From positions 1 to 53,873 of the forward strand of contig NZ_DS989815.1 in the NCBI RefSeq assembly GCF_000155775.1: a DNA stretch of 53,873 bases, in the 5' to 3' direction. Positions 19,328-28,648 of this stretch are shown one piece after another. Origin of the DNA: Glaciecola sp. HTCC2999. GTDB taxonomy: Bacteria > Pseudomonadota > Gammaproteobacteria > Enterobacterales > Alteromonadaceae. Below the pieces are notes generated by a model, which did not search any database, had not been told where the DNA came from, and saw only the letters and a program-made list of their open reading frames with translations. The translations under genes were made by a program, and so were the position numbers. Within the stretch, counting starts at the first letter, position 1, and each line of letters opens with the position of its first letter.

Positions 19328-20325
19328 GCGTTAAGTTGCTCCTCAATAAACGCACAAATACGTTTTCCAAGCCAAGTTGTGGTCGACCACGGCGCCCCTT
19401 GAGCGAAACCAACATGCCCACCTCTGGGACTGTATTCATAAGCTACTTTTTCAGACAACGCTTGATCATTCGGGATCACGCCTTGATTCATAAAAGGATC
19501 ATCTAAGGCATGAAGCACTAATGTAGGAACTGTGATATGTCTTAAAAACTGCATCCCTGAACATTTTTGGTAATAATCTTGTGCACTGGCGTAACCATGC
19601 AAGGGAGCAGTAACATTTTCATCGAACTGATCAAACGTAGTGAGATTATCGATTTGAGTTTCATTAATTCGGACTTTGCCCGAATAATCGAGCAGCGTAA
19701 ACTTTTGTTTCAAATTACTACGCATACTTTTTAACAGTTTATGCTGATACACTTTGGAAAAACCATCGGCAATCGCTTTGGCACATTCATCAAGACGTAA
19801 TGGAGCAGATACACTCACACAAGCAGATAACGGGTTATGTGTTTGCGTCTCACCGGCTAATTTCATCAGCATATTGCCACCTAGTGAATACCCTACTCCC
19901 ACTAATGGCACATTAGGGAAACGCTGCTTAATATGTGCAATTGTAAATAACGGGTCACTGGTTTCACCGCTGTGATAGGCACGATGTGTTCGGTTTGGTG
20001 AACCACTGCAGCCTCGAAAGTGCATTAAAACTACTTGCCAAGGTTTGCCTAGAGCGCTTTGCAACATATCTTGGATATAGTGAGAGTCTTTGGAACCTTC
20101 CAATCCATGAAATAAAATAATCACCGCCTCGACATACTCGGGTGCTGGTCCCCATGCTAAGTCCAGAAAATCACCATCCGGGGTCTCTAAACGTTCTAAC
20201 TGAGTCTCAACTAATTGACGACGACCAAAAAATCGTGGCCAAATCGTTTGTAAATGAGGGTTACGACACCAGGGTGGTGCAGAATATTGGGCTAAGGTCT
20301 TTTGACCAAATTGTGTGGTAAACAC
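19324..20325 (-). CDS. yheT: Alpha/beta hydrolase YheT
   Basis: A 333-residue hydrolase of the YheT/AB-hydrolase-4 group. It begins with the family-typical WCRNPHLQTIWPRFFGR block. The oxyanion region is LFHGLEGSKDS, the nucleophile elbow is GYSLGGN, and a likely catalytic Asp (HALDDPFM) and His (GGHVGFAQG) follow. The natural substrate is unknown; related proteins act as esterases. Translation starts at a GTG whose G is shared with the TAG stop of the upstream gene, so it is probably made by termination-reinitiation. Confidence 0.92.
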   Translation of the reverse strand: MFTTQFGQKTLAQYSAPPWCRNPHLQTIWPRFFGRRQLVETQLERLETPDGDFLDLAWGPAPEYVEAVIILFHGLEGSKDSHYIQDMLQSALGKPWQVVLMHFRGCSGSPNRTHRAYHSGETSDPLFTIAHIKQRFPNVPLVGVGYSLGGNMLMKLAGETQTHNPLSACVSVSAPLRLDECAKAIADGFSKVYQHKLLKSMRSNLKQKFTLLDYSGKVRINETQIDNLTTFDQFDENVTAPLHGYASAQDYYQKCSGMQFLRHITVPTLVLHALDDPFMNQGVIPNDQALSEKVAYEYSPRGGHVGFAQGAPWSTTTWLGKRICAFIEEQLNA

Positions 20326-20876
20326 TAGGCATTCTCATTGAGTAATGAAGTAATTTTGTCAGTATGGGCAAATGCAGCATCTTTCAAGTTAATGCTAGAT
20401 AGGCATGTGTCAATATGATGTGTCATATAGGCTTGAAACTGCCCCTTCGAAACTTTACTTATCTCATCCGACAGATTCAATTTATCCAAAATTAACACAT
20501 CACTATCATACCATGTAAACAGGGTTTCAATGAGTAAGGACTGCTGGCGTTTCTCCGCTTCAAGCTCTGCATGCAAAGCGTGTTGATAGGCTTCGTTATC
20601 AGACTTTAATGTCGCTTTTCGCAACGCTCGCATCGGGGCCACATCGTTAGCATGACTGGTGTCTAAACATTTGTGAATATGAGGCCACGCATTGCTAGGT
20701 AACTTAATACCGCGAATATCACTCCACATTGCAAACAACACCCCATTGACATGCCCTTGATAAAGATCCTGCCAATCAAGAAGTAATGTCTGCATGCCTT
20801 CAAATGCATAAATACGCCCTGAAAGCGTCCATAAATCCTCTATTAAAGATGCCTTGAGTACTTTGGGATGTGTCAT
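20325..20876 (-). CDS. TIGR02444 family protein (DUF2390)
   Basis: A 183-residue soluble protein of unknown function. The N-terminal LWTLSGRIYAFEGMQTLLLD block followed by DLYQGHVNGVLFAMW resembles the TIGR02444 family, often found beside yheS-type ABC-F genes in marine gammaproteobacteria. The rest is helical and no catalytic motif is visible. Its start overlaps the yheS stop by 4 bp and its stop overlaps the yheT GTG by 1 bp, so it is locked into the operon. Confidence 0.8.
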   Translation of the reverse strand: MTHPKVLKASLIEDLWTLSGRIYAFEGMQTLLLDWQDLYQGHVNGVLFAMWSDIRGIKLPSNAWPHIHKCLDTSHANDVAPMRALRKATLKSDNEAYQHALHAELEAEKRQQSLLIETLFTWYDSDVLILDKLNLSDEISKVSKGQFQAYMTHHIDTCLSSINLKDAAFAHTDKITSLLNENA

Positions 20877-22828
20877 GAGGCTGCCATTTGTTGATCAAAC
20901 TCTGCTTGTGCCAACTCGAGCGCTTCTTGGGCTTCACACCATTGTTCTTCTGCTGCATCGTGACGCTGTGTGAGCGTAGCTTGCTCGGCTAAGTATTCAG
21001 TTAACTGAGCTTTGTTTTCAACATCATATAAAGTGCTATCACCCAACGCCGCCTCGACTTCTACAAGACGAGACTGGGTGCTTTCCATGGTTTTTTCGCT
21101 TTGAGTAATTTGTTTACGTAACGCAGCAGTGGCTTGACGAAATTCCGCCTCTAAACGCTTTTGTGTTTTGCGATCCACCGATGTAGATACGCCGATATTG
21201 TGAGCCTGTGATTCTTTTTCTGCCGCGGCTTGGGCTTGTTGTGTTTGGCGTTCTTTTTTCGTTTCGTTTAACACCCATTTGGTATAGTCGTCCAAATCAC
21301 CACTAAACATCGCGACTTGGCCGTCATCAACTAAATAAAAATCCTCACACACCGATCCTAACAACGTCCTATCGTGCGACACTAACACCATCGCCCCTGT
21401 AAACCCCTGTAACGCAAAATTTAACGCATCACGCATTTCTAAATCGAGATGATTGGTCGGCTCATCTAGGAGCAGTAAGTTCGGCTTTTGATAGACGATT
21501 AGTGCTAATACGAGCCGGGCTTTTTCGCCACCAGACATGGGTTTGACCACAGACGTCGCTTCATCACCTTGGAAACCAAACCCTCCCAGATAATCACGTA
21601 AGGCTTGTTCGGTAGCCATTTTATCCAACCGCTGCAAATGGAGTAATGGAGTGCCTTCCATATCCAACGTATCCACTTGATGCTGCGCAAAATAACCAAT
21701 GTCTAAACCTTGTGAGGTCGTGTATTCGCCGCTCATCGGGGCATGCGCTTGGGCTAATAACTTGATTAACGTCGACTTACCCGCACCATTACGACCCAAT
21801 AGTCCGATACGACTGCCAGGAACAAGATTCAACTTTACTTCATGTAAAATAACCGTTTCACCATAGCCGACCTTGACCTTTTCCATCGATACCAGCGGAT
21901 TAGGTAACTTAGCCGGCGGCAAAAAAGCAAAGCTAAACGCACTTTGTGCATGCACAGGGGCTAATTCTTGCATCTTTTCTAGCTGCTTAATCCGGCTTTG
22001 TGCCTGTTTAGCTTTACTGGCTTTCGCCTTAAAGCGATCGATAAAAGATTGTAAGTGAGCCGTTTTTGCTTGTTGCTTATCATATTCTAGTTGCTGTAAG
22101 CGTAAACGTTCCGCGCGCTGACGTTGATAACTATTATAATTACCTTTGTAAGCAATAAGTTGCGATGACTCAAAGGATAAAACATGCTGCGCTATCGCAT
22201 CAATGAAGGATTTATCATGGGAAATCAGTAAAAGTGTACCAGGGTATTTTTGTAGCCATTTTTCTAACCAAATCACCGCATCTAAATCCAAATGGTTAGT
22301 AGGCTCATCCAGTAACAATACATCTGAGGGACATAATAAGGCTTGAGCCAAATTTAAACGCATCCGCCAGCCACCAGAAAAATCGCTCACCGGACGCTGT
22401 AACGCCTCGTTACTAAATCCCAAACCTGCCAAGATGGTCGCGGCACGCGCGTTGACATCATAAGCACCGGCGTCTTGTAATTGCGCATGAAGCTGACCGA
22501 TTAACTCACCTTGCTCTGCTTGCTCAGCGTCCTGCAGCTGCTGTTGCAATGCGCGTAAATGTTTATCACCACTGATCACATAATCGATAGCCGGATCATG
22601 TGAATTAGGAGTATGTTGAGCAACCGCAACCATTTTCCATTCTTTGGGAATATGATAAGTGCCCGTTTCAAGGCTCAGTTGATGCTGTAATAACGCAAAA
22701 AGACTCGATTTACCACAGCCATTAGCACCAATGATTGCGCACTTTTGACCTGGAAATATATCCACACTACTCGGTTCTAGTAGTGTTTTAGTCCCACGCA
22801 TAAAGGAAATATTGGAAAGCTTGATCAT
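20873..22828 (-). CDS. yheS: ABC-F family ATPase YheS
   Basis: ABC-F proteins bind the ribosomal E-site and regulate translation. The 651-residue protein has two ATPase domains and no membrane segments. Domain 1 has Walker A GANGCGKSS, signature FSGGWRMRL and Walker B LLLDEPTNHLDL. Domain 2 has GRNGAGKST, MSGGEKARL and LLLDEPTNHLDLEM. The charged interdomain linker (QLEYDKQQAKTAHLQSFIDR and following) is the P-site tRNA-interaction motif. A C-terminal coiled coil rich in Glu and Gln extends beyond domain 2. It is the first gene of a four-gene coupled operon. Confidence 0.95.
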   Translation of the reverse strand: MIKLSNISFMRGTKTLLEPSSVDIFPGQKCAIIGANGCGKSSLFALLQHQLSLETGTYHIPKEWKMVAVAQHTPNSHDPAIDYVISGDKHLRALQQQLQDAEQAEQGELIGQLHAQLQDAGAYDVNARAATILAGLGFSNEALQRPVSDFSGGWRMRLNLAQALLCPSDVLLLDEPTNHLDLDAVIWLEKWLQKYPGTLLLISHDKSFIDAIAQHVLSFESSQLIAYKGNYNSYQRQRAERLRLQQLEYDKQQAKTAHLQSFIDRFKAKASKAKQAQSRIKQLEKMQELAPVHAQSAFSFAFLPPAKLPNPLVSMEKVKVGYGETVILHEVKLNLVPGSRIGLLGRNGAGKSTLIKLLAQAHAPMSGEYTTSQGLDIGYFAQHQVDTLDMEGTPLLHLQRLDKMATEQALRDYLGGFGFQGDEATSVVKPMSGGEKARLVLALIVYQKPNLLLLDEPTNHLDLEMRDALNFALQGFTGAMVLVSHDRTLLGSVCEDFYLVDDGQVAMFSGDLDDYTKWVLNETKKERQTQQAQAAAEKESQAHNIGVSTSVDRKTQKRLEAEFRQATAALRKQITQSEKTMESTQSRLVEVEAALGDSTLYDVENKAQLTEYLAEQATLTQRHDAAEEQWCEAQEALELAQAEFDQQMAAS

Positions 22829-22862
22829 AACTGGATAATTACCTGTGACTTTTACGCGGCGT

Positions 22863-22871
22863 ATTATACCA
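22863..22871 (-). promoter_or_regulatory. Candidate extended -10 promoter of the yheS operon
   Basis: On the minus strand TGGTATAAT is a perfect extended -10 element, 35 bp upstream of the yheS ATG. No strong -35 is visible, as is common for extended -10 promoters. Confidence 0.45.
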
Positions 22872-23023
22872 CTAATCCATCAACGTATGACCATGAGAAT
22901 TTCACTCATGGATAACCCAAAGGACGCAAACCTGCGTATGAAGCTATCAGTAGTGCCAATTTTACGTATAATAGCACCCTATATCACTGCCCGATTAGCA
23001 GCATTAAATAAAGAGTAATAACC

Positions 23024-23227
23024 ATGAGTAACAAACAACGTAAACGTTTTATCGCTGGAGCGACTTGTCCACAATGTCGTTCGATCGATTCGATTATGCT
23101 GTATTTTGAAAACAATGTTGAAAAATTACAGTGTGTTAAATGTGATTACAAAGATGTGCAATCAAGTACTGATGTGTCAGAACAGGTCGCAAGTAGTGCG
23201 GATGTGATTGGTGTATTTAAACCATAA
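23024..23227 (+). CDS. yheV: YheV family putative zinc ribbon protein
   Basis: A 67-residue protein beginning NKQRKRFIAGATCPQC, with two CxxC pairs (CPQC and CVKC) about 21 residues apart that could bind zinc. This is the YheV (DUF2387) family, of unknown function. An AAAGAG lies upstream of the ATG. The gene is divergent from yheS and is followed by an intrinsic terminator. Confidence 0.9.
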   Translation: MSNKQRKRFIAGATCPQCRSIDSIMLYFENNVEKLQCVKCDYKDVQSSTDVSEQVASSADVIGVFKP

Positions 23228-23260
23228 ATATCAACTATAAAATGTTTAATCATTACATAA

Positions 23261-23285
23261 GGACCGCTTTTTAGCGGTCTTTTTA
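23261..23285 (+). terminator. Intrinsic terminator after yheV
   Basis: The stem GACCGCT (23262-23268) / AGCGGTC (23273-23279) has a TTTT loop and is followed by TTTTT. It is 35 bp beyond the yheV stop. Confidence 0.85.
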
Positions 23286-23406
23286 TATGTGAAAAAATCT
23301 GATTAATGCTTTGTATTTTAAAACAAATAGCGCTAATCTAAATATTCTTCTTTACAATTTTTTTACATGCCCCACTTAACCAAGACCCAAAAAAGGATCG
23401 ACCTGT

Positions 23407-23640
23407 ATGCCATTTAATAATGAACTTACCGCTGAACTTAACCTAATACTAAAATTTCCAAGCAACAGTCTCATGCAAGGCCTTAAGATCCATCAAGACG
23501 CAGACCCTGCCATCATTGATGCAGGCAAACGATTATTTGACAAAGGCATTGTTACGCAGCCAGATGGAGGGTATTTAACTAATTTAGGATATGATTTAGC
23601 TGAACATGCCAAAGTCCTTCAATCCGCGCTGAACCATTAA
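23407..23640 (+). CDS. TIGR02647 family small protein
   Basis: A 77-residue protein whose composition and segments (FNNELTAELNLILKFP, IHQDADPAIIDAGKRLF, GGYLTNLGYDLAEHA) match the TIGR02647 family, sometimes annotated as putative DNA-binding. The fold looks like a small helical winged-helix-like domain, but this is inference. It stands alone after a terminator and is convergent with slyX, 22 bp away. Confidence 0.8.
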   Translation: MPFNNELTAELNLILKFPSNSLMQGLKIHQDADPAIIDAGKRLFDKGIVTQPDGGYLTNLGYDLAEHAKVLQSALNH

Positions 23641-23662
23641 AACGAAACGTAAAAGATCATAA

Positions 23663-23905
23663 TTAGTAATGTGGAGGAGGCGTTTCTTCTTCTTGTGATG
23701 CGACATTAGATGGCTGCATTGATTTTAAACGCTCTACCATATGATTCATCTTAAAAGTCATTTGCGCAATTTGCTGTTGCTGTTGCGCGATTGAATCATT
23801 TAACGATTCAATCGTATCGTCTTGGAAAGCGATTTTTGTTTCTAAGTTTTCAATACGTGCTTGCAAGTCTTCGACTAATTCAGCAGTGTCCGTTAAAGAT
23901 GCCAT
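23663..23905 (-). CDS. slyX: SlyX family protein
   Basis: An 80-residue coiled-coil protein with heptad-like spacing (LVEDLQARIENLETKIAFQD, SLNDSIAQQQQQIAQM) and the C-terminal PPPHY typical of SlyX. Its function is unknown; in E. coli it neighbours slyD and fkpA. Here it is divergent from fkpA, with 239 bp between starts. Confidence 0.93.
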   Translation of the reverse strand: MASLTDTAELVEDLQARIENLETKIAFQDDTIESLNDSIAQQQQQIAQMTFKMNHMVERLKSMQPSNVASQEEETPPPHY

Positions 23906-24043
23906 TGCGTTATGCTCATTACTTATAAAAAAGAGTCGTTAGTCTACCATGCCCATGCGTATAGTCACATCACATCTGATATCAACACATTAATCATTTC
24001 TTAACGACAATGTTAGTATTTAATAAATAATCACAAAATACAT

Positions 24044-24073
24044 TTGAACTGTTGGAAAATGGCACAATATAAA
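24044..24073 (+). promoter_or_regulatory. Candidate sigma70 promoter of fkpA
   Basis: TTGAAC (24044-24049) and TATAAA (24068-24073) are separated by 18 bp, about 70 bp upstream of the start. I looked for the sigmaE motif known for E. coli fkpA and found no convincing -10 half. Confidence 0.4.
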
Positions 24074-24144
24074 GTAGATTGAATACAATAAAATAAATTA
24101 GTCAGTGTTTTCAACACATACTATCATCAAGGAGAATTACAATA

Positions 24145-24897
24145 ATGAAAAAGTCTTTAGCTGCAATTGCAGTATTATCTGTCTTAGGGCTTACAGCCTG
24201 TGGCGAGAAAAGTGAAGAAACACAATCAACTGCTACAGCCACTACTGCAGCTGAGTTAGAAACCCCTATCGCGCGTCAATCATACTCCATCGGTGCGAGC
24301 ATGGGTTCTTTTGCCTTAAGTCGCCAAGAGCAACTGGAAGGCCTAGACATGTCACTCGACATGGAAGTAGTTCGTCAAGGTTTCAATGACGCATTAAATG
24401 GTAAGCCAGCACTCAGCATGGAAGAAATGCAAACAATCATTCGTAATTCTGACCAAGAAGTCCGCGCCAAACAAGAAGCGATGGCTAAGCAAGATGCAGA
24501 AGCAAATGTTGCAGCCGGTGCTACTTACTTAGCTCAAAATGCTGAAAAAGAAGGCGTTACGGTGACCGAGTCAGGTTTACAGTATGAAGTAATGGTCGAA
24601 GGAACAGGCGCTAAACCTGCGGCAACCGACATTGTTAAAGTACACTATAAAGGCACGTTAATTGATGGGACCGAGTTTGATTCTTCTTACTCACGAGGCG
24701 AACCGGCTGAATTCCCACTAAATCGTGTTATCCCAGGTTGGACTGAAGGTGTTCAGTTAATGAGTGAAGGTAGTAAATTTAAATTTGTTATCCCTTCGGA
24801 GCTTGCTTATGGTGAGCGTGCAACGGGTTCTATTACACCTAACTCAACGCTTATTTTTGAAGTAGAATTACTTGAAATTCTCAACGACGAAGAGTAA
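24145..24897 (+). CDS. fkpA: FKBP-type peptidyl-prolyl isomerase FkpA, predicted lipoprotein
   Basis: FkpA is a cell-envelope foldase and chaperone. The N-terminal region (residues about 35-130) is the dimerisation domain (SYSIGASMGSFAL). The C-terminal FKBP domain has VKVHYKGTLIDGTEFDSSY, VIPGWTEGVQLM and LAYGERATG. The signal peptide ends in LTAC-G, a lipobox with Gly at +2, so this protein is probably lipid-anchored in the outer membrane, unlike soluble E. coli FkpA. An AAGGAG lies 11 bp before the ATG. A strong terminator follows. Confidence 0.94.
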   Translation: MKKSLAAIAVLSVLGLTACGEKSEETQSTATATTAAELETPIARQSYSIGASMGSFALSRQEQLEGLDMSLDMEVVRQGFNDALNGKPALSMEEMQTIIRNSDQEVRAKQEAMAKQDAEANVAAGATYLAQNAEKEGVTVTESGLQYEVMVEGTGAKPAATDIVKVHYKGTLIDGTEFDSSYSRGEPAEFPLNRVIPGWTEGVQLMSEGSKFKFVIPSELAYGERATGSITPNSTLIFEVELLEILNDEE

Positions 24898-24922
24898 TTA
24901 ACTGACTCTGGATATTGATATG

Positions 24923-24949
24923 AAACCCGCCTGAAGGCGGGTTTTTTTA
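24923..24949 (+). terminator. Intrinsic terminator after fkpA
   Basis: The stem AAACCCGCC (24923-24931) / GGCGGGTTT (24936-24944) has a TGAA tetraloop and is followed by more T residues. The GC-rich stem plus T-run make this a textbook terminator. Confidence 0.95.
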
Positions 24950-25048
24950 TGCACCTTTAAACATGATGCTCGCTCATTTTAAGATAATTTTAGCATTTTG
25001 ATATACTAAGCGAATATTATCTCTGTATGTCGGTGTATTCACGCAATC

Positions 25049-25558
25049 TTAATTAATGACACACACTTGTAACGATACAATTTTCTCGGCACTTTTCTCG
25101 GCGCTATGGGTTAATGTTGACACCTCTTTGAAACCCCACTTTCGATGAAAGTGTAAAGATGGTTCATTAGGTGGAGCAATGTCGATTTCAGCGCACAGCA
25201 GACCTACATGGTTGTGGTAGGCTTGGTCAATAAGGTATTGATACAACGTTTGACCGATCTTTTGCGCACGATAATGAGCATGCACCACAACTCTATCAAT
25301 ATAGTAAAAATCATCATACTGCTCATCAAACCATTGGTAATTGATACTACGATACGCTGTTTTGGGGCCAACAACTAACAAAAAAGCGGCTACAACGCCC
25401 TCTATCTCAACCACGGCATGTAAACACGATTGTGCAATGAGTTTGACCATTTGATCGTTATTCAGCGGGCTCAATACCGCTACTGAAGCTTCGTTTAACG
25501 CAAGAATAGCATCATGATCTTTGGGCTCGATGGGACGAATGTGCATACTATTATCCAT
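25049..25558 (-). CDS. GNAT family N-acetyltransferase
   Basis: A 169-residue acetyltransferase of the GNAT fold. The central strand and acetyl-CoA loop are visible as YYIDRVVVHAHYRAQKIGQT, followed by the helix LYQYLIDQA and a late strand CAEIDIAPPNEPSLHFHRKW leading to GFKEV. The substrate cannot be inferred. It lies downstream of greB on the same strand with a 64-bp gap, so it could be cotranscribed. The initial Met could be residue 1 or residue 5. Confidence 0.85.
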   Translation of the reverse strand: MDNSMHIRPIEPKDHDAILALNEASVAVLSPLNNDQMVKLIAQSCLHAVVEIEGVVAAFLLVVGPKTAYRSINYQWFDEQYDDFYYIDRVVVHAHYRAQKIGQTLYQYLIDQAYHNHVGLLCAEIDIAPPNEPSLHFHRKWGFKEVSTLTHSAEKSAEKIVSLQVCVIN

Positions 25559-25622
25559 GGGGTATTACCTGTAATCCTGTTATTTTATGATTTGAACATT
25601 TTAAAAGCATGCTGAGGGGGCA

Positions 25623-26102
25623 TTATTGGTCATACTCAATGGCCAAAATCGTATAGTAAATGGGACCATCGGGCATGTTGACAACCGCTTCATCATCTAT
25701 TGTTTTACCCACCATGGCTCGCGCTAGAGGCGAATCAATTGAACATGGCGAGGTATGTTTATAAATCTCATCTGAACCAACGATTTGCACTTTTTTGACC
25801 TCACCCTCTTCTGTTTCCAGAGTCACCCATGCGCCAAAATACACTTTACCCACTTGTTCTGGAGATGGGGAGACCACCGTCAATGCTTCCATTCGTTTAC
25901 GTAAAAAACGCACACGACTATGGATTTGACGTAATCGTCTTTTATTTGTTTGGTAATCCGCGTTATCAGAGCGATCGCCAAGACCTGCTGCCCATGTGAC
26001 TTTTTTAGTGATTTCATGGCGCTCGACACGCCATAAATAATCTTCTTCCTCTTTAAGTAGGCGATAGCCATTAGGCGTAATAAGATTGGCTTTTGAGGTC
26101 AT
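25623..26102 (-). CDS. greB: Transcription elongation factor GreB
   Basis: GreB stimulates transcript cleavage by backtracked RNA polymerase. The 159-residue protein has the N-terminal coiled coil with the acidic tip (WAAGLGDRSDNADYQTNKRR) and the C-terminal FKBP-like domain (VQIVGSDEIYK, SPLARAMVGKTIDDEAVV). Residues around RSDNADY distinguish GreB from GreA, which has GDLSENAEY. It is divergent from tex, an arrangement also found in E. coli. Confidence 0.95.
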   Translation of the reverse strand: MTSKANLITPNGYRLLKEEEDYLWRVERHEITKKVTWAAGLGDRSDNADYQTNKRRLRQIHSRVRFLRKRMEALTVVSPSPEQVGKVYFGAWVTLETEEGEVKKVQIVGSDEIYKHTSPCSIDSPLARAMVGKTIDDEAVVNMPDGPIYYTILAIEYDQ

Positions 26103-26166
26103 TTTAGATTCGAGATTTCGTTTATTTACCTGATAGTATCACACAATAAATTTTCAAGGTTAATGG

Positions 26167-26196
26167 TTGTTCACCCCAACAGGCTTCACGTATAAT
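26167..26196 (+). promoter_or_regulatory. Candidate sigma70 promoter of tex
   Basis: TTGTTC (26167-26172) and a consensus TATAAT (26191-26196) are spaced 18 bp apart, 33 bp upstream of the tex ATG. Confidence 0.5.
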
Positions 26197-26228
26197 CGCC
26201 CCACTTTTAATCATGGACGTTCCCCAAT

Positions 26229-28601
26229 ATGATCATACAAACACTTGCAACTGAATTAGCCGTCCAACCAGCTCAAGTCAAAGCGGCTGTTGCATTGTTA
26301 GATGAAGGCGCTACCGTCCCCTTCATCGCCCGTTACCGTAAAGAAATCACTAACGGATTAGACGATACTCAGTTACGTAATCTTGAGAGCCGTTTAAGTT
26401 ATTTACGTGAGCTTCATGACAGAAAACGAGTCATTCTCAAATCAATTACCGACCAAGGTAAAATTACCGATGAGCTTACTCAAGCCATCAATGATGCAGA
26501 AAGTAAAACGTTACTTGAAGACTTATACCTACCGTATAAGCCGCGTCGCCGCACTAAAGGTCAAATCGCAATTGAAGCCGGTATTGAGCCTTTGGCCAAT
26601 GCTCTATATAGCGACCCGACACTCGATCCGCAGAACGAAGCAACTAAGTACATCAATGCTGAGGCTAAATTTGCAGACGAAAAAGCCGTGCTTGATGGCG
26701 CTAAATTTATTTTGATGGAGCGCTTTGCCGAAGATGCAAAATTGCTGCAACGTATACGGCAACATATGACTCAACATGGCTATGTTGGGAGTACCTTAAT
26801 ATCAGGTAAAGAAAAAGAAGCTGCGAAATTCAGTGACTATTTTGCGCATCAAGAAAAATTTAAAAACGTGCCATCACACCGTGCCTTAGCTATGTTCCGT
26901 GGCCGTAATGAAGGCTTCTTAGCCTTAAATATTACGCTCGACCCTCAAGCCGACTTCAACGCTACTGAGCGCAGTGAATGTGAAAACATCATCGCGAACC
27001 ATGTGAATATTCGTGATAATGGGCGCGCTGCGGATCTATGGTTACAAACTGTAGTAGCATCGACTTGGAAACTTAAAATTTTGATGCACATGGAAACTGA
27101 ACTTTTCAATACCTTACGCGAGAAAGCAGAAGCAGAAGCGATCAATGTGTTTGCTAAAAACTTACAAGATTTGCTAATGGCAGCTCCGGCTGGAGCAAAA
27201 GTCACAATGGGACTGGATCCTGGTATTCGTACTGGTGTCAAAGTCGCCATTGTCGATGAAACCGGTAAAGTGTTACATACTACGACTATCTTCCCACACC
27301 CACCCCAAAATGCGTGGGATAAATCACTGCGCACATTAGCCATGATTTCTAAACAGTTTAAAGTGAATCTGATTAGTATTGGTAACGGTACTGGCTCACG
27401 AGAAACAGACAAACTTGTTGCAGAAATGATGAAAGCAAATCCTGAACTAGGTATTCAAAAAATCATGATTTCAGAAGCGGGTGCATCGGTTTACTCTGCC
27501 TCTGAACTAGCTTCACTTGAACTACCGGGTATGGATGTATCATTGCGTGGTGCGGTATCAATAGCAAGACGATTACAAGATCCATTAGCAGAACTCGTTA
27601 AAATTGAACCCAAAGCCATCGGAGTGGGTCAATACCAACACGACGTGTCCCAAAGCCAGCTTGGTCAGTCTTTGACTCGTGTGATCGAGGATTGTGTAAA
27701 TGCGGTGGGAGTCGATTTGAACACAGCTTCACCGGCGTTATTAACCAATGTATCAGGTTTAAATAAGACACTCGCGAATAATATCGTGGCGCATCGTAAT
27801 GAAAACGGTGCTTTTACCACACGTAAAGCCTTACTCAAAGTAGCACGACTCGGGCCAAAGGCCTATGAACAAGCTGCTGGATTTTTACGTATCGTCAATG
27901 GGAATAATCCACTTGACGCCTCTGCAGTTCACCCTGAAGCCTACCCGGTCGTGGATAAAATTTTGCAACATAGCAATGTTACTGTGAATGATTTGATTGG
28001 CAATACAGACTTGCTGCGCAAACTCGCCCCAGATCAATTCACCGATGACACTTTTGGTGAGCCTACCGTCAAAGATATCTTTAGTGAACTGGAAAAACCA
28101 GGACGTGACCCGCGCCCAGAGTTTAAAACCGCCACCTATAAAGAAGGCGTTGACAGTATCAATGATTTAACCCCAGGCATGATCCTTGAAGGTGTAGTGT
28201 CGAACGTAGCTAACTTTGGTGCGTTTGTGGATGTCGGTGTTCACCAAGACGGTTTAGTGCATATATCTGCTATGACAGATGGCTTTATCTCTGATCCTCG
28301 TGAAGTAGTAAAAACAGGTGATGTCGTCAAAGTGAAAGTCATGGAAGTCGATATAGCACGCAAACGCATCGCCTTTACTATGCGCATGGGTGATGAAGTG
28401 AATAGCACTAAGGCTAAACCTGCTCAACGCAATGAACGCAATACTAGCCAACATTCAAATAAAGGCAATCTTCGATCCAACTCAGGTCATAACGGGCCTC
28501 AGAATAAATCTCGAAAAAATCAGCAGCGAGGCAACAATTTGCCGGCAGGTGGTGGCATGGCTGATGCTTTTGCTGCAGCTTTTGCAAAAAATAAAAAATA
28601 A
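26229..28601 (+). CDS. tex: RNA-binding transcription accessory protein Tex
   Basis: Tex is a large nucleic-acid-binding protein related to eukaryotic Spt6. The 790 residues follow the family layout: a helical N-terminus ([16 protein letters not shown]), the YqgF/RNase H-like domain ([20 protein letters not shown]), helix-hairpin-helix segments ([21 protein letters not shown]), and a C-terminal S1 domain ([21 protein letters not shown]). It ends with a basic Asn/Gln/Arg-rich tail of about 60 residues. The hairpin after the stop overlaps the end of convergent bioH. Confidence 0.96.
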   Translation: MIIQTLATELAVQPAQVKAAVALLDEGATVPFIARYRKEITNGLDDTQLRNLESRLSYLRELHDRKRVILKSITDQGKITDELTQAINDAESKTLLEDLYLPYKPRRRTKGQIAIEAGIEPLANALYSDPTLDPQNEATKYINAEAKFADEKAVLDGAKFILMERFAEDAKLLQRIRQHMTQHGYVGSTLISGKEKEAAKFSDYFAHQEKFKNVPSHRALAMFRGRNEGFLALNITLDPQADFNATERSECENIIANHVNIRDNGRAADLWLQTVVASTWKLKILMHMETELFNTLREKAEAEAINVFAKNLQDLLMAAPAGAKVTMGLDPGIRTGVKVAIVDETGKVLHTTTIFPHPPQNAWDKSLRTLAMISKQFKVNLISIGNGTGSRETDKLVAEMMKANPELGIQKIMISEAGASVYSASELASLELPGMDVSLRGAVSIARRLQDPLAELVKIEPKAIGVGQYQHDVSQSQLGQSLTRVIEDCVNAVGVDLNTASPALLTNVSGLNKTLANNIVAHRNENGAFTTRKALLKVARLGPKAYEQAAGFLRIVNGNNPLDASAVHPEAYPVVDKILQHSNVTVNDLIGNTDLLRKLAPDQFTDDTFGEPTVKDIFSELEKPGRDPRPEFKTATYKEGVDSINDLTPGMILEGVVSNVANFGAFVDVGVHQDGLVHISAMTDGFISDPREVVKTGDVVKVKVMEVDIARKRIAFTMRMGDEVNSTKAKPAQRNERNTSQHSNKGNLRSNSGHNGPQNKSRKNQQRGNNLPAGGGMADAFAAAFAKNKK

Positions 28602-28619
28602 GTATCAAACATACGCTTT

Positions 28620-28648
28620 GCTGACCTATTTTAACGGTCAGCTTTTTT
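28620..28648 (+). terminator. Intrinsic terminator of tex overlapping the bioH stop
   Basis: The stem GCTGACC (28620-28626) / GGTCAGC (28636-28642) has a 9-nt loop and is followed by TTTTTT. The right arm contains the bioH stop codon (28638-28640, minus strand). Confidence 0.8.
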
